Origin: an uncultured Hyphomicrobiales bacterium
Lineage (GTDB): Bacteria > Pseudomonadota > Alphaproteobacteria > Rhizobiales > Beijerinckiaceae
Direction: 5' to 3'
Assembly: GCA_903884435.1 (NCBI GenBank)
Contig: CAISEY010000263.1
Span: forward strand, 1 to 39,958
Length of the DNA stretch: 39,958 nt
The notes under the pieces were generated by a model. It was not told the origin of the DNA. It did not search any database and was given only the letters and a program-made list of their open reading frames with translations. Below, piece by piece: positions 8,456-16,186 of the stretch (within the stretch, counting starts at the first letter, position 1; every line of letters starts with the position of its first letter). The position numbers and the translations under genes are program-made.

Positions 8456-9442
8456 TTGGCCAGACCCGTGAAGCTCAAAATCGCGATCGCGGACTATCCG
8501 CACACGCTCGCCGTCAAGAGCGGCGCGATCCCCATCGAGGGCGTGGAGCCGGAATTCGTCAACGTCGTGCCGCAAATCGGCGCCTTCCGTCGCATGGTCC
8601 GGCAAGTCGAATTCGACGTGTGCGAACTCGCGCCGACGACCTACATCATCGCGCGCGCCTTCAACGCCCCCTTCGTCGCGCTGCCGATTTTCGTCATGCG
8701 GCGCTTCCATCACTCCGGCTTTCTGGTGCGGCCCGACGCCGGCATCAAGGTTCCGAAGGATCTCGAGGGCAAGAAGGTCGGCGTGCGCGCCTATTCCGTC
8801 ACCACGGGCGTCTGGACGCGCGGCATTTTCATCGACGACTACGGGCTCGACGCGTCGAAGGTGACCTGGGTCGTGGACGACGAGGAACACGTCACGCAAA
8901 TGAAGCTGCCGCCGAACGTCGTCCACGCGCCGGACGGCAAGTCGCTCGTCAGTATGATGGAAGCCGGCGAAATCGTCGCGGGCTTCGATGGCAACGCCGG
9001 CATCGGACGCTCGGGCTCGCCCACCGGCGGCTGGCAAGCCGCGGCGCCGGGCGCGAACGCCTCCTATCCGGAGCTCATCGAGAACGTCGAGGAAGTCGAG
9101 GCGGCCTGGCACAGGCGCACCGGGATCTACCCGATGCACGGAACCATCGTCGTGAAGGATTCCGTGCTGGCGGAAAACCCGTGGATCGCGAAATCGCTGT
9201 TCGACGCCTTCTCGCGCGCGAAGAACGAATGGCTGGTGCGGCTGAAGTCGGGCGAGGCGAACACCGCGGGCGACAAGAAATATCTCGCGCTGACGAAGGT
9301 CGTGGGAGACGATCCCCTGCCCTTCGGCATGGAAGCGAACATGCCGACGATCCGCGCGCTGGAAGACACCGCCTTCAAGCAGAAACTGATTCCGGAGCGC
9401 GTGCCGCTGGCGCGCGCCTGGGTCGATCCGCTGAAATTCTGA
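8456..9442 (+). CDS. 4,5-dihydroxyphthalate decarboxylase-like protein (periplasmic-binding fold, no signal peptide)
   Basis: The protein is 328 residues from TTG 8456, which has AGGGGAG at 8445-8451. A GTG at 8468 is in frame but too far from that site. No signal peptide is present, so it is probably cytoplasmic. Sequence landmarks of the Pht5/DHPD family are the DYPHT segment, GVEPEFVNV, the FDVCELAPTTYIIA region, FHHSGFLVRPDAGI, GKKVGVRAYSVTTGVWTRG and the C-terminal EANMPTIRALE. The fold is that of type II solute-binding proteins used as an enzyme. In phthalate breakdown the family converts 4,5-dihydroxyphthalate to protocatechuate. No phthalate dioxygenase or cis-diol dehydrogenase gene is in the window, so the real substrate may differ. 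It heads a tight five-gene operon. Confidence 0.87.
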   Translation: MARPVKLKIAIADYPHTLAVKSGAIPIEGVEPEFVNVVPQIGAFRRMVRQVEFDVCELAPTTYIIARAFNAPFVALPIFVMRRFHHSGFLVRPDAGIKVPKDLEGKKVGVRAYSVTTGVWTRGIFIDDYGLDASKVTWVVDDEEHVTQMKLPPNVVHAPDGKSLVSMMEAGEIVAGFDGNAGIGRSGSPTGGWQAAAPGANASYPELIENVEEVEAAWHRRTGIYPMHGTIVVKDSVLAENPWIAKSLFDAFSRAKNEWLVRLKSGEANTAGDKKYLALTKVVGDDPLPFGMEANMPTIRALEDTAFKQKLIPERVPLARAWVDPLKF

Positions 9443-9455
9443 CCGGAACCCCGCC

Positions 9456-10310
9456 ATGGCCTCCAAAGTCGTCGACATCCACCCGCACGTCATCGCCGAC
9501 GATCCGGCGAAATATCCGCTCGATCCGCTGTTCGGCGTGCAGTCCGGCTGGTCGAAGGAGCGGCCCGTGCCGATCGCCGGATTGATCGCGGCCATGGACG
9601 ACGCGGGCGTCGACAAGGCCGCCATCGTGCAGGCCTCGACCTGCTTCGGCTTCGACAATTCCTATGTGGCGGATTCCATCGCGAAGCATCCCGGCCGCCT
9701 CACCGGCGTCGGCTCCATCGACCTGCTCGCGTCCGACAACGTGCTGAAGTTCCGCGCGTGGAACGCCAGGGGCATCACCGGCCTGCGCATGTTCATGGGC
9801 GGCTCGACGGCGGCTTTCGACACGAGCGCGATGGACGATCCGCGCGTGTTTCCGGTGTGGGAAGCGCTCGCCGACGCCGGCCTCTCCATGTGCCTGCAAA
9901 CCAGCGTCGAGGGGCTGATCCAGGTCGCCGGCCTCGCGAAACGCTTTCCCAAGGTCAACATCATCCTCGACCATTTCGCCTGGAGCGATCTGACAGACGG
10001 GCCGGAGTACAAGAAGTCCGCTCCGCTCTTCGCCATGGCGAATTTCGAGAACGTGCACCTCAAGTTGACGCCCCTCGTCTTCGCCCAGATGCGCAAGGGC
10101 ACGGCGAACGCCGAGACCTTCTTCCCGAAACTGGTGAAGGCCTTCGGCGCGAGCCGCGTCGCCTGGGGCTCGAACTTTCCGGCGACGGCGGGCGCGTTGA
10201 AGGACAATCTCGCCAACGCGCGCGCGACGCTGGCCTGTCTCTCCGGGGACGACCGCGCGTGGATTTTCGCGAAGACGGCGCAGAAGCTTTATCCCGCGCT
10301 GGCGGATTGA
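9456..10310 (+). CDS. Amidohydrolase_2 family protein (LigI-like)
   Basis: The protein has 284 residues and a TIM-barrel amidohydrolase_2 layout. The N-terminal His-x-His (His9, His11 in DIHPH), a His in ILDHFAW (His173) and the final-strand motif WGSNFP (238-242) are visible. In most relatives that last motif is WGSD or WGTD; here Asn240 replaces the catalytic Asp. Gln148 stands where a metal-binding His is often found. Relatives include 2-pyrone-4,6-dicarboxylate lactonase (LigI), which acts without metal, and decarboxylases of aromatic acids. It sits between the decarboxylase-like gene (13-base gap) and the ABC ATPase gene (1-base gap), so translation is probably coupled. Hydrolysis or decarboxylation of the imported compound is inferred. 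Confidence 0.9.
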   Translation: MASKVVDIHPHVIADDPAKYPLDPLFGVQSGWSKERPVPIAGLIAAMDDAGVDKAAIVQASTCFGFDNSYVADSIAKHPGRLTGVGSIDLLASDNVLKFRAWNARGITGLRMFMGGSTAAFDTSAMDDPRVFPVWEALADAGLSMCLQTSVEGLIQVAGLAKRFPKVNIILDHFAWSDLTDGPEYKKSAPLFAMANFENVHLKLTPLVFAQMRKGTANAETFFPKLVKAFGASRVAWGSNFPATAGALKDNLANARATLACLSGDDRAWIFAKTAQKLYPALAD

Positions 10311-10311
10311 C

Positions 10312-11130
10312 ATGAGCGCGCCCCTGTCGACCCGCAAGGTCAAGCTCAGCGTCGAGGACGTTTCGAAGACGTTTCGCGTGCGCGGCGGTCGTTATTCCGA
10401 GGATCATCTGCTGCCGGTGCTCCGGCACGTCAGTTTCGACGTGAAGGAAGGCGAAATCGTCTCCCTCGTGGGCGAGAGCGGCTGCGGCAAGACGACGTTG
10501 TTGCGCATCGTGCAGGGGCTGGTGCGCCTCGACGCGGGCAAAATCCGCGTCGATGGCGAACACGTCACGACGCCGGGACGCGACCGCGGCTTCGTGTTCC
10601 AGCAGGCCAGCCTGCTGCCCTGGCGCTCGGCGCGGCAAAACATCGAGTTCGGGCTCGAACTCCAGGGCATGGGCAAGAACGAGCGCGCGGACCGCGCGCA
10701 GGCGCTGCTCAGGCTCGTGGGGCTCGGGGCCGCGGGCGAGCAGTTCCCGCATCAGCTTTCGGGCGGGATGCAGCAACGCGTCGGCCTCGCCCGCGCGATG
10801 GCCATCGACCCGGCGATCCTGCTGATGGACGAACCCTTCAGCGCGCTCGACGCGCAGACCCGCGAGGTGCTGCAACACGAGTTGCTGCGCATCCAGGCCG
10901 AGACCGGCAAGACCGTTCTCTTCGTCACCCACGATCTCGACGAAGCCATCTATCTCAGCAACCGCGTGATCGTGCTCGGCGCGAAACCCGGACGCGTCAA
11001 GCGCGTCATCGACATTCCCTTCGCCTCGCCGCGGCCCGAATTGCCGGAATTGCGCGGCGATCCGAGGTTTCAGCAAATTCGCGGCGAGATGTGGGCGCTG
11101 ATCCGCGATCTCGCGCCCGTCGCCGCCTAG
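10312..11130 (+). CDS. NitT/TauT-type ABC transporter ATP-binding protein
   Basis: The protein has 272 residues. All ATPase motifs are intact: Walker A GESGCGKTT (54-62), Q-loop Gln97, signature LSGGMQQRVGLARAM (149-163), Walker B ILLMDEP (169-175), D-loop SALD, and the H-loop His in FVTHDLDEA. The N-terminal strand is interrupted by a RGGRYSEDH insertion, giving a slightly longer A-loop region than usual. This is the importer ATPase class for nitrate, taurine, sulfonates, pyrimidines or aromatic acids (SsuB/TauB-like). It is followed after 15 bases by the cognate permease. Confidence 0.95.
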   Translation: MSAPLSTRKVKLSVEDVSKTFRVRGGRYSEDHLLPVLRHVSFDVKEGEIVSLVGESGCGKTTLLRIVQGLVRLDAGKIRVDGEHVTTPGRDRGFVFQQASLLPWRSARQNIEFGLELQGMGKNERADRAQALLRLVGLGAAGEQFPHQLSGGMQQRVGLARAMAIDPAILLMDEPFSALDAQTREVLQHELLRIQAETGKTVLFVTHDLDEAIYLSNRVIVLGAKPGRVKRVIDIPFASPRPELPELRGDPRFQQIRGEMWALIRDLAPVAA

Positions 11131-11145
11131 AATCGGACAAGCACA

Positions 11146-11994
11146 GTGAGCGCACAGGACGCCCAGGCGACGCAGCCAGTCGACGAACCCGACGTTTTGC
11201 CGGCGGGCGCGGAGATCGAGGACATCGGCCCGCCGCCGCGGCAGAAGAGCCGCGTCTGGATGGTGAGGCTGGCCTCGATCGTGCTGGTGATCGGCGCGTG
11301 GGAAGCGCTGGGGCGCCGGGTCGATCCGCTGTTCATGTCGTATCCGAGCGCGATCGCCGTCGCGGGCGCGCAACTCCTCGCCACGGGAGAATTGCTGACC
11401 GCTCTTTACAGCAGCCTGCGCACGCTGCTGCTCGCCTTCGTGATTTCATCCATCGCGGGCATCGCGCTCGGCCTGCTGATCGGGCGTTATCGCACGATCG
11501 AGGCGGCGACGGACTGGCTCGTCAACGCGCTCTACGCGACGCCGCTCGTCGCTATCGTGCCGCTCGTCGTGCTGTGGTTCGGCCTCGGCGACGGGGCGAA
11601 GCTGTTCATCGTCACGATCCTCGCGGTGTTTCCGATCCTCATCAACACGATCGCCGGCGTGCGCAACGTGCCGCCCGCGCTGATCGACGTGGGCGCGGCC
11701 TTCGCCGCGAAGGAATGGCAGATTTTCACCAAGATCATCCTGCCCTCCGCCCTGCCCTACATGATGACCGGCCTGAGGCTCGGCATCGGCCGCGCCATCA
11801 TCGGCATGGTCGTCGCGGAATTCTTCACGGCCATCACCGGCCTTGGCGCGCTCATCGTGAAATATGGCAACCAGTACGACACTGCCTCGATGTTCGTGCC
11901 TATTTTCGTCCTGATGTTCCTCGGCGTCACGCTGACCGCGGGCGTCAGGTACGTCGAGGAATGGATCGCGCCCTGGCGCTACACAGAAGAATAA
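11146..11994 (+). CDS. NitT/TauT-type ABC transporter permease
   Basis: The protein is 282 residues from GTG 11146. About 45 charged, Pro-rich N-terminal residues precede six or so membrane segments (first around 46-63). The cytoplasmic EAA-type loop is clear: DVGAAFAAKEWQIFTKIILP, with the conserved Gly and the ILP ending that docks the ATPase. Family members (SsuC/TauC type) work as homodimers. The order ATPase, permease, binding protein with gaps of 15 and 20 bases shows a complete importer. The substrate is unknown; the preceding catabolic genes suggest it is the compound they degrade. Confidence 0.94.
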   Translation: MSAQDAQATQPVDEPDVLPAGAEIEDIGPPPRQKSRVWMVRLASIVLVIGAWEALGRRVDPLFMSYPSAIAVAGAQLLATGELLTALYSSLRTLLLAFVISSIAGIALGLLIGRYRTIEAATDWLVNALYATPLVAIVPLVVLWFGLGDGAKLFIVTILAVFPILINTIAGVRNVPPALIDVGAAFAAKEWQIFTKIILPSALPYMMTGLRLGIGRAIIGMVVAEFFTAITGLGALIVKYGNQYDTASMFVPIFVLMFLGVTLTAGVRYVEEWIAPWRYTEE

Positions 11995-12014
11995 CCATCC
12001 CGCGGGAGACGCAC

Positions 12015-13016
12015 ATGCGAGGAACCAGGTTCGCGAGACGCGACATTCTCTCCGGGGCGATGGCCCTCGGCGCGACCTCCGCGCTGGGCCAGGGCGCGGC
12101 GCGCCGGCCCGTCGTGATCGCGAACGCCGCGGGCAACATCAACCTCGTGATGCAGGAATTGATGAAGCAGCAAAAGTTCCTCGAGGACTTCGGCGTCGAG
12201 CCCAACGTGATGAACGTCGCGGACGGCTCCAAGATGATGGGCGGCATTCTCGGCGGCGACATCGATTGCTCGACCATGTCGGGATTCGGCCAGATCTTTC
12301 CCGCGATGGAAAAGGGCGGCCGGCTGAAGGTCATCGCCGGCGCGAGCCTGCTGCCGACGCTCGCCGTCTTCACCTCGAAGCCGGAGGTAAAGACGCTCAA
12401 GGATCTCGAGGGCCGCGCGGTCGGCACGGGATCGCTCGGCGCCCTCGTGCACCAGTTGATGGTGGCGCTGCTGCGCAAGAAGGGCGTCGACGTCTCGAAG
12501 GTGCGCTTCGTCAATATCGGCTCCAGCGCCGACGTGTTTCGCGCCGCCATGGTCGGCACCATCGACGCGGGCAGCGGCGAGGTCGCGATCATCGACCAGG
12601 CGGAAAAGTTCAAGGTGCGGTTCATTCCCGAATCCAACATGGCCATCGAACTGCCGGAATACACCTATCAGGGCGCATGGGCGTCCGAACGCGCCATCGA
12701 AACGAAGCGCGACCTGCTGACGCGCACTCTCGCCGGTTACGCGAAACTCTACCGCTTCGTCCACAAGCCGGAGGCGCAAGACGCCTTCGTCAAGGCCTAT
12801 CTGACGATCCTGAAAAACGCCACCCGGGAAGACGCGCTGTCGATGTGGAGCTTCGTGCAGACGTACAAGCCCTACGCGGAGAACCTGGCTCTGACGCCGG
12901 AACGCCTGCGCTACATGCAGCAACTCAACGTCGATCTCGATGTTCAGAAGACCGTGCTGCCGTTCGAGCGGGTGGCCGACATGTCGCTCGCGGCGGAAGC
13001 GCTCAAGCTTCTGTGA
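12015..13016 (+). CDS. ABC transporter substrate-binding protein (NMT1/TauT-like), Tat-type leader
   Basis: The protein is 333 residues from the ATG at 12015, preceded by CGGGAGACG. Residues 1-28 form a leader with a twin-arginine-like core (FARRDILSG) ending near ALGQGA, so Tat export is possible. The mature part has the NMT1/SsuA layout: VVIANAAGNINLVMQEL for strand 1, EPNVMNVADGSKMMGGILGGD, then LKDLEGRAVGTGSLGALVHQL and the IDAGSG segment. It should capture the substrate of the ABC importer just upstream. After this gene a 101-base spacer separates the operon from the PQQ dehydrogenase gene; transcription could read through. Confidence 0.93.
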   Translation: MRGTRFARRDILSGAMALGATSALGQGAARRPVVIANAAGNINLVMQELMKQQKFLEDFGVEPNVMNVADGSKMMGGILGGDIDCSTMSGFGQIFPAMEKGGRLKVIAGASLLPTLAVFTSKPEVKTLKDLEGRAVGTGSLGALVHQLMVALLRKKGVDVSKVRFVNIGSSADVFRAAMVGTIDAGSGEVAIIDQAEKFKVRFIPESNMAIELPEYTYQGAWASERAIETKRDLLTRTLAGYAKLYRFVHKPEAQDAFVKAYLTILKNATREDALSMWSFVQTYKPYAENLALTPERLRYMQQLNVDLDVQKTVLPFERVADMSLAAEALKLL

Positions 13017-13117
13017 AAGCTTCGGGCGGGACGGCGCGAACGCGTTGACGCGCGGACGAAAACATATCAGCTTGCGCCCGTTCATGCGGAGTTATTTCGC
13101 CGTCAGGGGAGTCATAG

Positions 13118-14884
13118 ATGCAAAAGATTTACTGGTCCGGAGCCATCGCCGCGGCGATGCTCGCCGGCACGGCGCTCGCGCCAGCGCGCGCCGCCGACAT
13201 GACGTTCGAACGGGCGCTCAACGTCGACAAGGAGCCGCAGAACTGGCTTCTGCATCACAAGAACTATCAGGCGCATCGCTATTCGACGCTGAAGGACATC
13301 AACGTCGACACGGTCAAGAACCTCAAGATCGTGCAGATGATGGCGCTCGGCGGACTGATGTCCGGCGGACGCTACGAGCACGGCAATCTCGAGGCCACGC
13401 CGATCGTCGAGGACGGGATCATGTACGTTCCCGACGGCTGGGGCGCGGTCTACGCGCTCGACCTCACCTCCGGACGCAAGGCCACCATCAAGTGGAAGAT
13501 GGATCCGGGCATCGACCGCGCCTGGGCGGGCGACGTCGCGTGCTGCGGCGTCAACAACCGCGGCGTCGCGCTGTGGAAGGACAAGGTGATTTCCATTTCG
13601 CTCGACGGGCGCCTCTTCGCCATCAACAAGCAGACCGGCGAGGTCGTCTGGGAGCGCAAGGTCGCGGAACCCGCGATTGGCGAAACCATCACCGCCGCGC
13701 CGCTCGTCGTGCGCGATCTCGCGATCACCGGCTCCGCCGGCGGTGAATTCGGCATCCGCGGCTGGATCGACGGAACCGATCTCAACACAGGCAAGCAGAC
13801 CTGGCGCACGTTCACCATTCCAGGCGCGGGCGAACCCGGCAACGAAACCTGGAAAGACGGCAAGGAACGCTGGAAGCACGGCGGCGCGTCGGTCTGGGTG
13901 ACGGCGACCTACGATCCCTCCATCGACACGTTCTATCAGGGCATCGGCAACGCCGGCCCGGATTTCGATCCGGACTATCGCCCCGGCGACAACAAGTGGG
14001 CGGCGAGCGTGCTGGCGCTCAGCCCGAACGACGGCAAGATCAAGTGGGGCTTCCAGTACACGCCGAACGACCCCTACGATTTCGACGAGATCTCGGAACA
14101 TCCGATCATCGACGTCAATTACGAGGGCTCGCAGCGCAAGATCATGACGCACGCCGCGCGCAACGGGTTCTATTACGCGCTCGACGCGGTGAACGGCTCC
14201 TTCGTCGCCGGCCGGCAATACGTCGACAAGCTGACCTGGTCGAAGGGCCTCGACCCGAAGACCGGCAAGCCGCTCGAATACGATCCGACGAAGGACGTGC
14301 AGCCCTACATGGTCAACAGCACGGCCAACCGCGCGCGCCCGAAATCGGACCTCAAGTGCCCGGCGACGAGCGGCGGCAAGAACTGGCAGCCCTCGGCGTT
14401 CAATCCCGAGCTCCGGCTGATGTATGTGTCGTCCATCGAGGGCTGCAACCAGCTCGAGATGAAACCGCAGGCCGACTTCGCCGACCAGGGCGGCAACGTG
14501 AAACCGCGCGACCGTTTCACCGGCGGCAGCGGCATCTATCCCGAGCCGATCTACGGGAGCATCAAGGCGCTCGATCCCGTCACCGGCGAGACGAAGGCCA
14601 ACATGAAGCTCACCTACCCCAACTGGTCGGGGGTGCTGGCCACCGCGGGCGGCCTCGTGTTCACCGGCCACATGGACGGCGAGATCACCGCCTACGATTC
14701 GAAGACCCTCAAGGAAACATGGAGCTTCAACGTCGGTTGCGGCATCATGGCGCCTCCGGTCACCTACGCCATCAACGGCAAGCAATATCTGGCGGTGCTT
14801 TCGGGTCCGCACTGGTTGCGGCCGCGGCCGGCGCCGTTGAAGGACACGGCGCCCTGCTCGATGCTCAACGTCTTCGCTCTCTGA
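13118..14884 (+). CDS. PQQ-dependent alcohol dehydrogenase with lanthanide-type metal site
   Basis: The protein has 588 residues with a Sec signal peptide (1-25, ending PARA|AD) and is therefore periplasmic. It is an eight-bladed quinoprotein propeller of the methanol/ethanol family. The vicinal disulfide is Cys142-Cys143 (ACCGVNNRG). Metal and PQQ-site residues are Glu210 (GGEFG), Asn278 (GIGNAG) and catalytic Asp321, with a second Asp two residues on (Asp323, in NDPYDFDE). That extra Asp marks lanthanide-dependent enzymes (XoxF, ExaF/PedH); calcium enzymes have Ala or Ser there. General sequence is nearer the ethanol-type than methanol-type enzymes. AGGGGAG lies 6 bases before the ATG. A cytochrome c gene follows and is the likely electron acceptor. 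No PQQ biosynthesis genes are in the window. Confidence 0.94.
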   Translation: MQKIYWSGAIAAAMLAGTALAPARAADMTFERALNVDKEPQNWLLHHKNYQAHRYSTLKDINVDTVKNLKIVQMMALGGLMSGGRYEHGNLEATPIVEDGIMYVPDGWGAVYALDLTSGRKATIKWKMDPGIDRAWAGDVACCGVNNRGVALWKDKVISISLDGRLFAINKQTGEVVWERKVAEPAIGETITAAPLVVRDLAITGSAGGEFGIRGWIDGTDLNTGKQTWRTFTIPGAGEPGNETWKDGKERWKHGGASVWVTATYDPSIDTFYQGIGNAGPDFDPDYRPGDNKWAASVLALSPNDGKIKWGFQYTPNDPYDFDEISEHPIIDVNYEGSQRKIMTHAARNGFYYALDAVNGSFVAGRQYVDKLTWSKGLDPKTGKPLEYDPTKDVQPYMVNSTANRARPKSDLKCPATSGGKNWQPSAFNPELRLMYVSSIEGCNQLEMKPQADFADQGGNVKPRDRFTGGSGIYPEPIYGSIKALDPVTGETKANMKLTYPNWSGVLATAGGLVFTGHMDGEITAYDSKTLKETWSFNVGCGIMAPPVTYAINGKQYLAVLSGPHWLRPRPAPLKDTAPCSMLNVFAL

Positions 14885-14897
14885 GAGCGTGAACAAC

Positions 14898-14923
14898 GCC
14901 GGCGCGGACAGACCCGCGCCGGC
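14898..14923 (+). other. Intercistronic stem-loop between the PQQ dehydrogenase and cytochrome c genes
   Basis: A perfect 10-base-pair GC stem (14898-14907 with 14914-14923) encloses the 6-base loop ACAGAC. No run of T follows, so it is more likely an mRNA-stabilising or processing element than a strong terminator. It ends 22 bases before the cytochrome start. Confidence 0.55.
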
Positions 14924-14945
14924 GATTTGCATGAAGGACGCGTCA

Positions 14946-15467
14946 ATGACTCTCACGACCGCCGTGAAACGCCTCGCGTGGACGGGACTCGCCGCCGCTT
15001 TCCTGCTCGCCCCGGCTGGCCTCGCGATGGCGCAGACCGCCGACGCCGGGGACGCGCGCGCGATCGAGTTCGGCAAGGACATTTTCAAGACGAAGGCCCG
15101 CTGCCAGTTTTGCCACAAGTGGGACGGCACCGGCGATCAGGGCTATGGCGGCAACGCGCTGTCCCTGCGCAAGACGCAACTGACGCGCGAGCAGCTCGCG
15201 GAAACCGTCAAATGCGGACGGCTGGCGACGGAAATGCCCTATCATGACAAGTTCGCCTACACGGACAAACGCTGCTTTGGCGTGACGCGCGAACAGGCCG
15301 GCGGCGACACGCCGCCCGACGCCAACCAGTTCCTGCAACCGAGCGAAATCGCCGCCGTGGTTTCCTATGTCTTCGCGAAAATCGTTGGCAAGGGCGATCC
15401 GAATTACGACGAATGCGTCGATTTCTGGGGCAAGGACACTCAGCAATGCGAGCCTCTGAAAAAATAG
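14946..15467 (+). CDS. Periplasmic c-type cytochrome (partner of PQQ dehydrogenase)
   Basis: The protein is 173 residues from ATG 14946, with GAAGGA upstream. An upstream in-frame ATG at 14889 would start inside the hairpin region and spoil the signal peptide. The Sec signal peptide ends near LAMAQ. The haem site is CQFCH (Cys53, Cys56, His57) and Met97 in ATEMPYHDK is the probable sixth ligand. Two later cysteine pairs (around CGRLAT and RCFGVT, and near the C-terminus) could form disulfides. The spacing and the MPYH region fit the single-haem cytochromes that accept electrons from XoxF/ExaF-type quinoproteins. The last 22 bases overlap the next gene. Confidence 0.9.
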   Translation: MTLTTAVKRLAWTGLAAAFLLAPAGLAMAQTADAGDARAIEFGKDIFKTKARCQFCHKWDGTGDQGYGGNALSLRKTQLTREQLAETVKCGRLATEMPYHDKFAYTDKRCFGVTREQAGGDTPPDANQFLQPSEIAAVVSYVFAKIVGKGDPNYDECVDFWGKDTQQCEPLKK

Positions 15468-16177
15468 CCGCGCGCCTCGCCGTCGCGGGCCTCGCCTTCG
15501 CGCTTGGCCCGTGCGGCGCGTTCGCGCAGGAGCGCAAGGATCCCGGCGAAATTCGCGGGCTGAAGCTAGGGCAGCGAGCGGCGGACATGAGCCTCGACGG
15601 GTTCGGCGAATTTTCGTGCGGCGGCAATGGCGGTCCGTCGCGCCAGCCGATCGAGGACTGGTCGGAATATCTGAAATGCAAGCCGGAGCCCGGCGGGCTT
15701 CGCGAGGTCGCCGTGCGGTTCGACGATTCCGAGGAATATGTCGGCAAGGCGCTCGACGATCCCCTCTACACGCGCCGCCGCGGCACGCGCGTCGCCGGCC
15801 ATCCGGTCATTCTTTCCGTCCTGTTCGACGACGCCGGACTCGCGCGCGGCATCCGCTTTCTGAGCGACCCGCGCGGAGACGGGCCCGAACGGCGCATGGC
15901 GCATTTGCTGCGCCTCGCGGTGATGGAGCGCTATGGACCCAACGGCTGGAATTGCGTCGACTCGCCGCCGGCGGAGGGCGAAACGCCCGTCGGCGGGGTC
16001 TTCGTCAAGCAAAAATGCGAGAAGAAAACCGACGAACGCGTCCTGACCGTGCAAGCGCAATTCCTGCGTCGCCCCGGCCAGGCCGACATCGATCCCGTGA
16101 CGAAAGTCTATCGCCCCGGCCAGTTCGACAGCTGGACGCGCGTGGAGATCATGGATCCGAAATTCACGCCGAAGTAA
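15446..16177 (+). CDS. Secreted protein of unknown function, four cysteines
   Basis: The protein is 243 residues from ATG 15446, overlapping the cytochrome gene by 22 bases, which implies translational coupling. A Sec signal peptide (1-28, ending AFAQ) is present. The mature part has four cysteines (58, 78, 170, 191), enough for two disulfides. It contains repeated segments of the form V-x-F-D-D (AVRFDDS, SVLFDDA), suggesting a duplicated beta-rich unit. No catalytic motif or haem site is recognisable, and it is not like XoxJ. Its place as third gene after dehydrogenase and cytochrome suggests an accessory role in that system, which is inference only. Confidence 0.85.
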   Translation: MRASEKIAARLAVAGLAFALGPCGAFAQERKDPGEIRGLKLGQRAADMSLDGFGEFSCGGNGGPSRQPIEDWSEYLKCKPEPGGLREVAVRFDDSEEYVGKALDDPLYTRRRGTRVAGHPVILSVLFDDAGLARGIRFLSDPRGDGPERRMAHLLRLAVMERYGPNGWNCVDSPPAEGETPVGGVFVKQKCEKKTDERVLTVQAQFLRRPGQADIDPVTKVYRPGQFDSWTRVEIMDPKFTPK

Positions 16178-16186
16178 GGAACGCCG

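Noticed and set aside
7400-9658. A 752-codon minus-strand open frame
   Set aside because: Only the part up to 8275 or 8305 is a recognisable protein (BKACE). The rest is an antisense shadow over the decarboxylase-like gene with Arg/His/Asp-rich composition.
11091-13016. A 641-codon frame suggesting a longer binding protein
   Set aside because: The signal peptide and family similarity begin at ATG 12015; upstream codons are a shadow of the permease gene.
13112-15130. A 672-codon minus-strand open frame
   Set aside because: It is antisense to the PQQ dehydrogenase and cytochrome genes, which have clear motifs; the antisense product has none.
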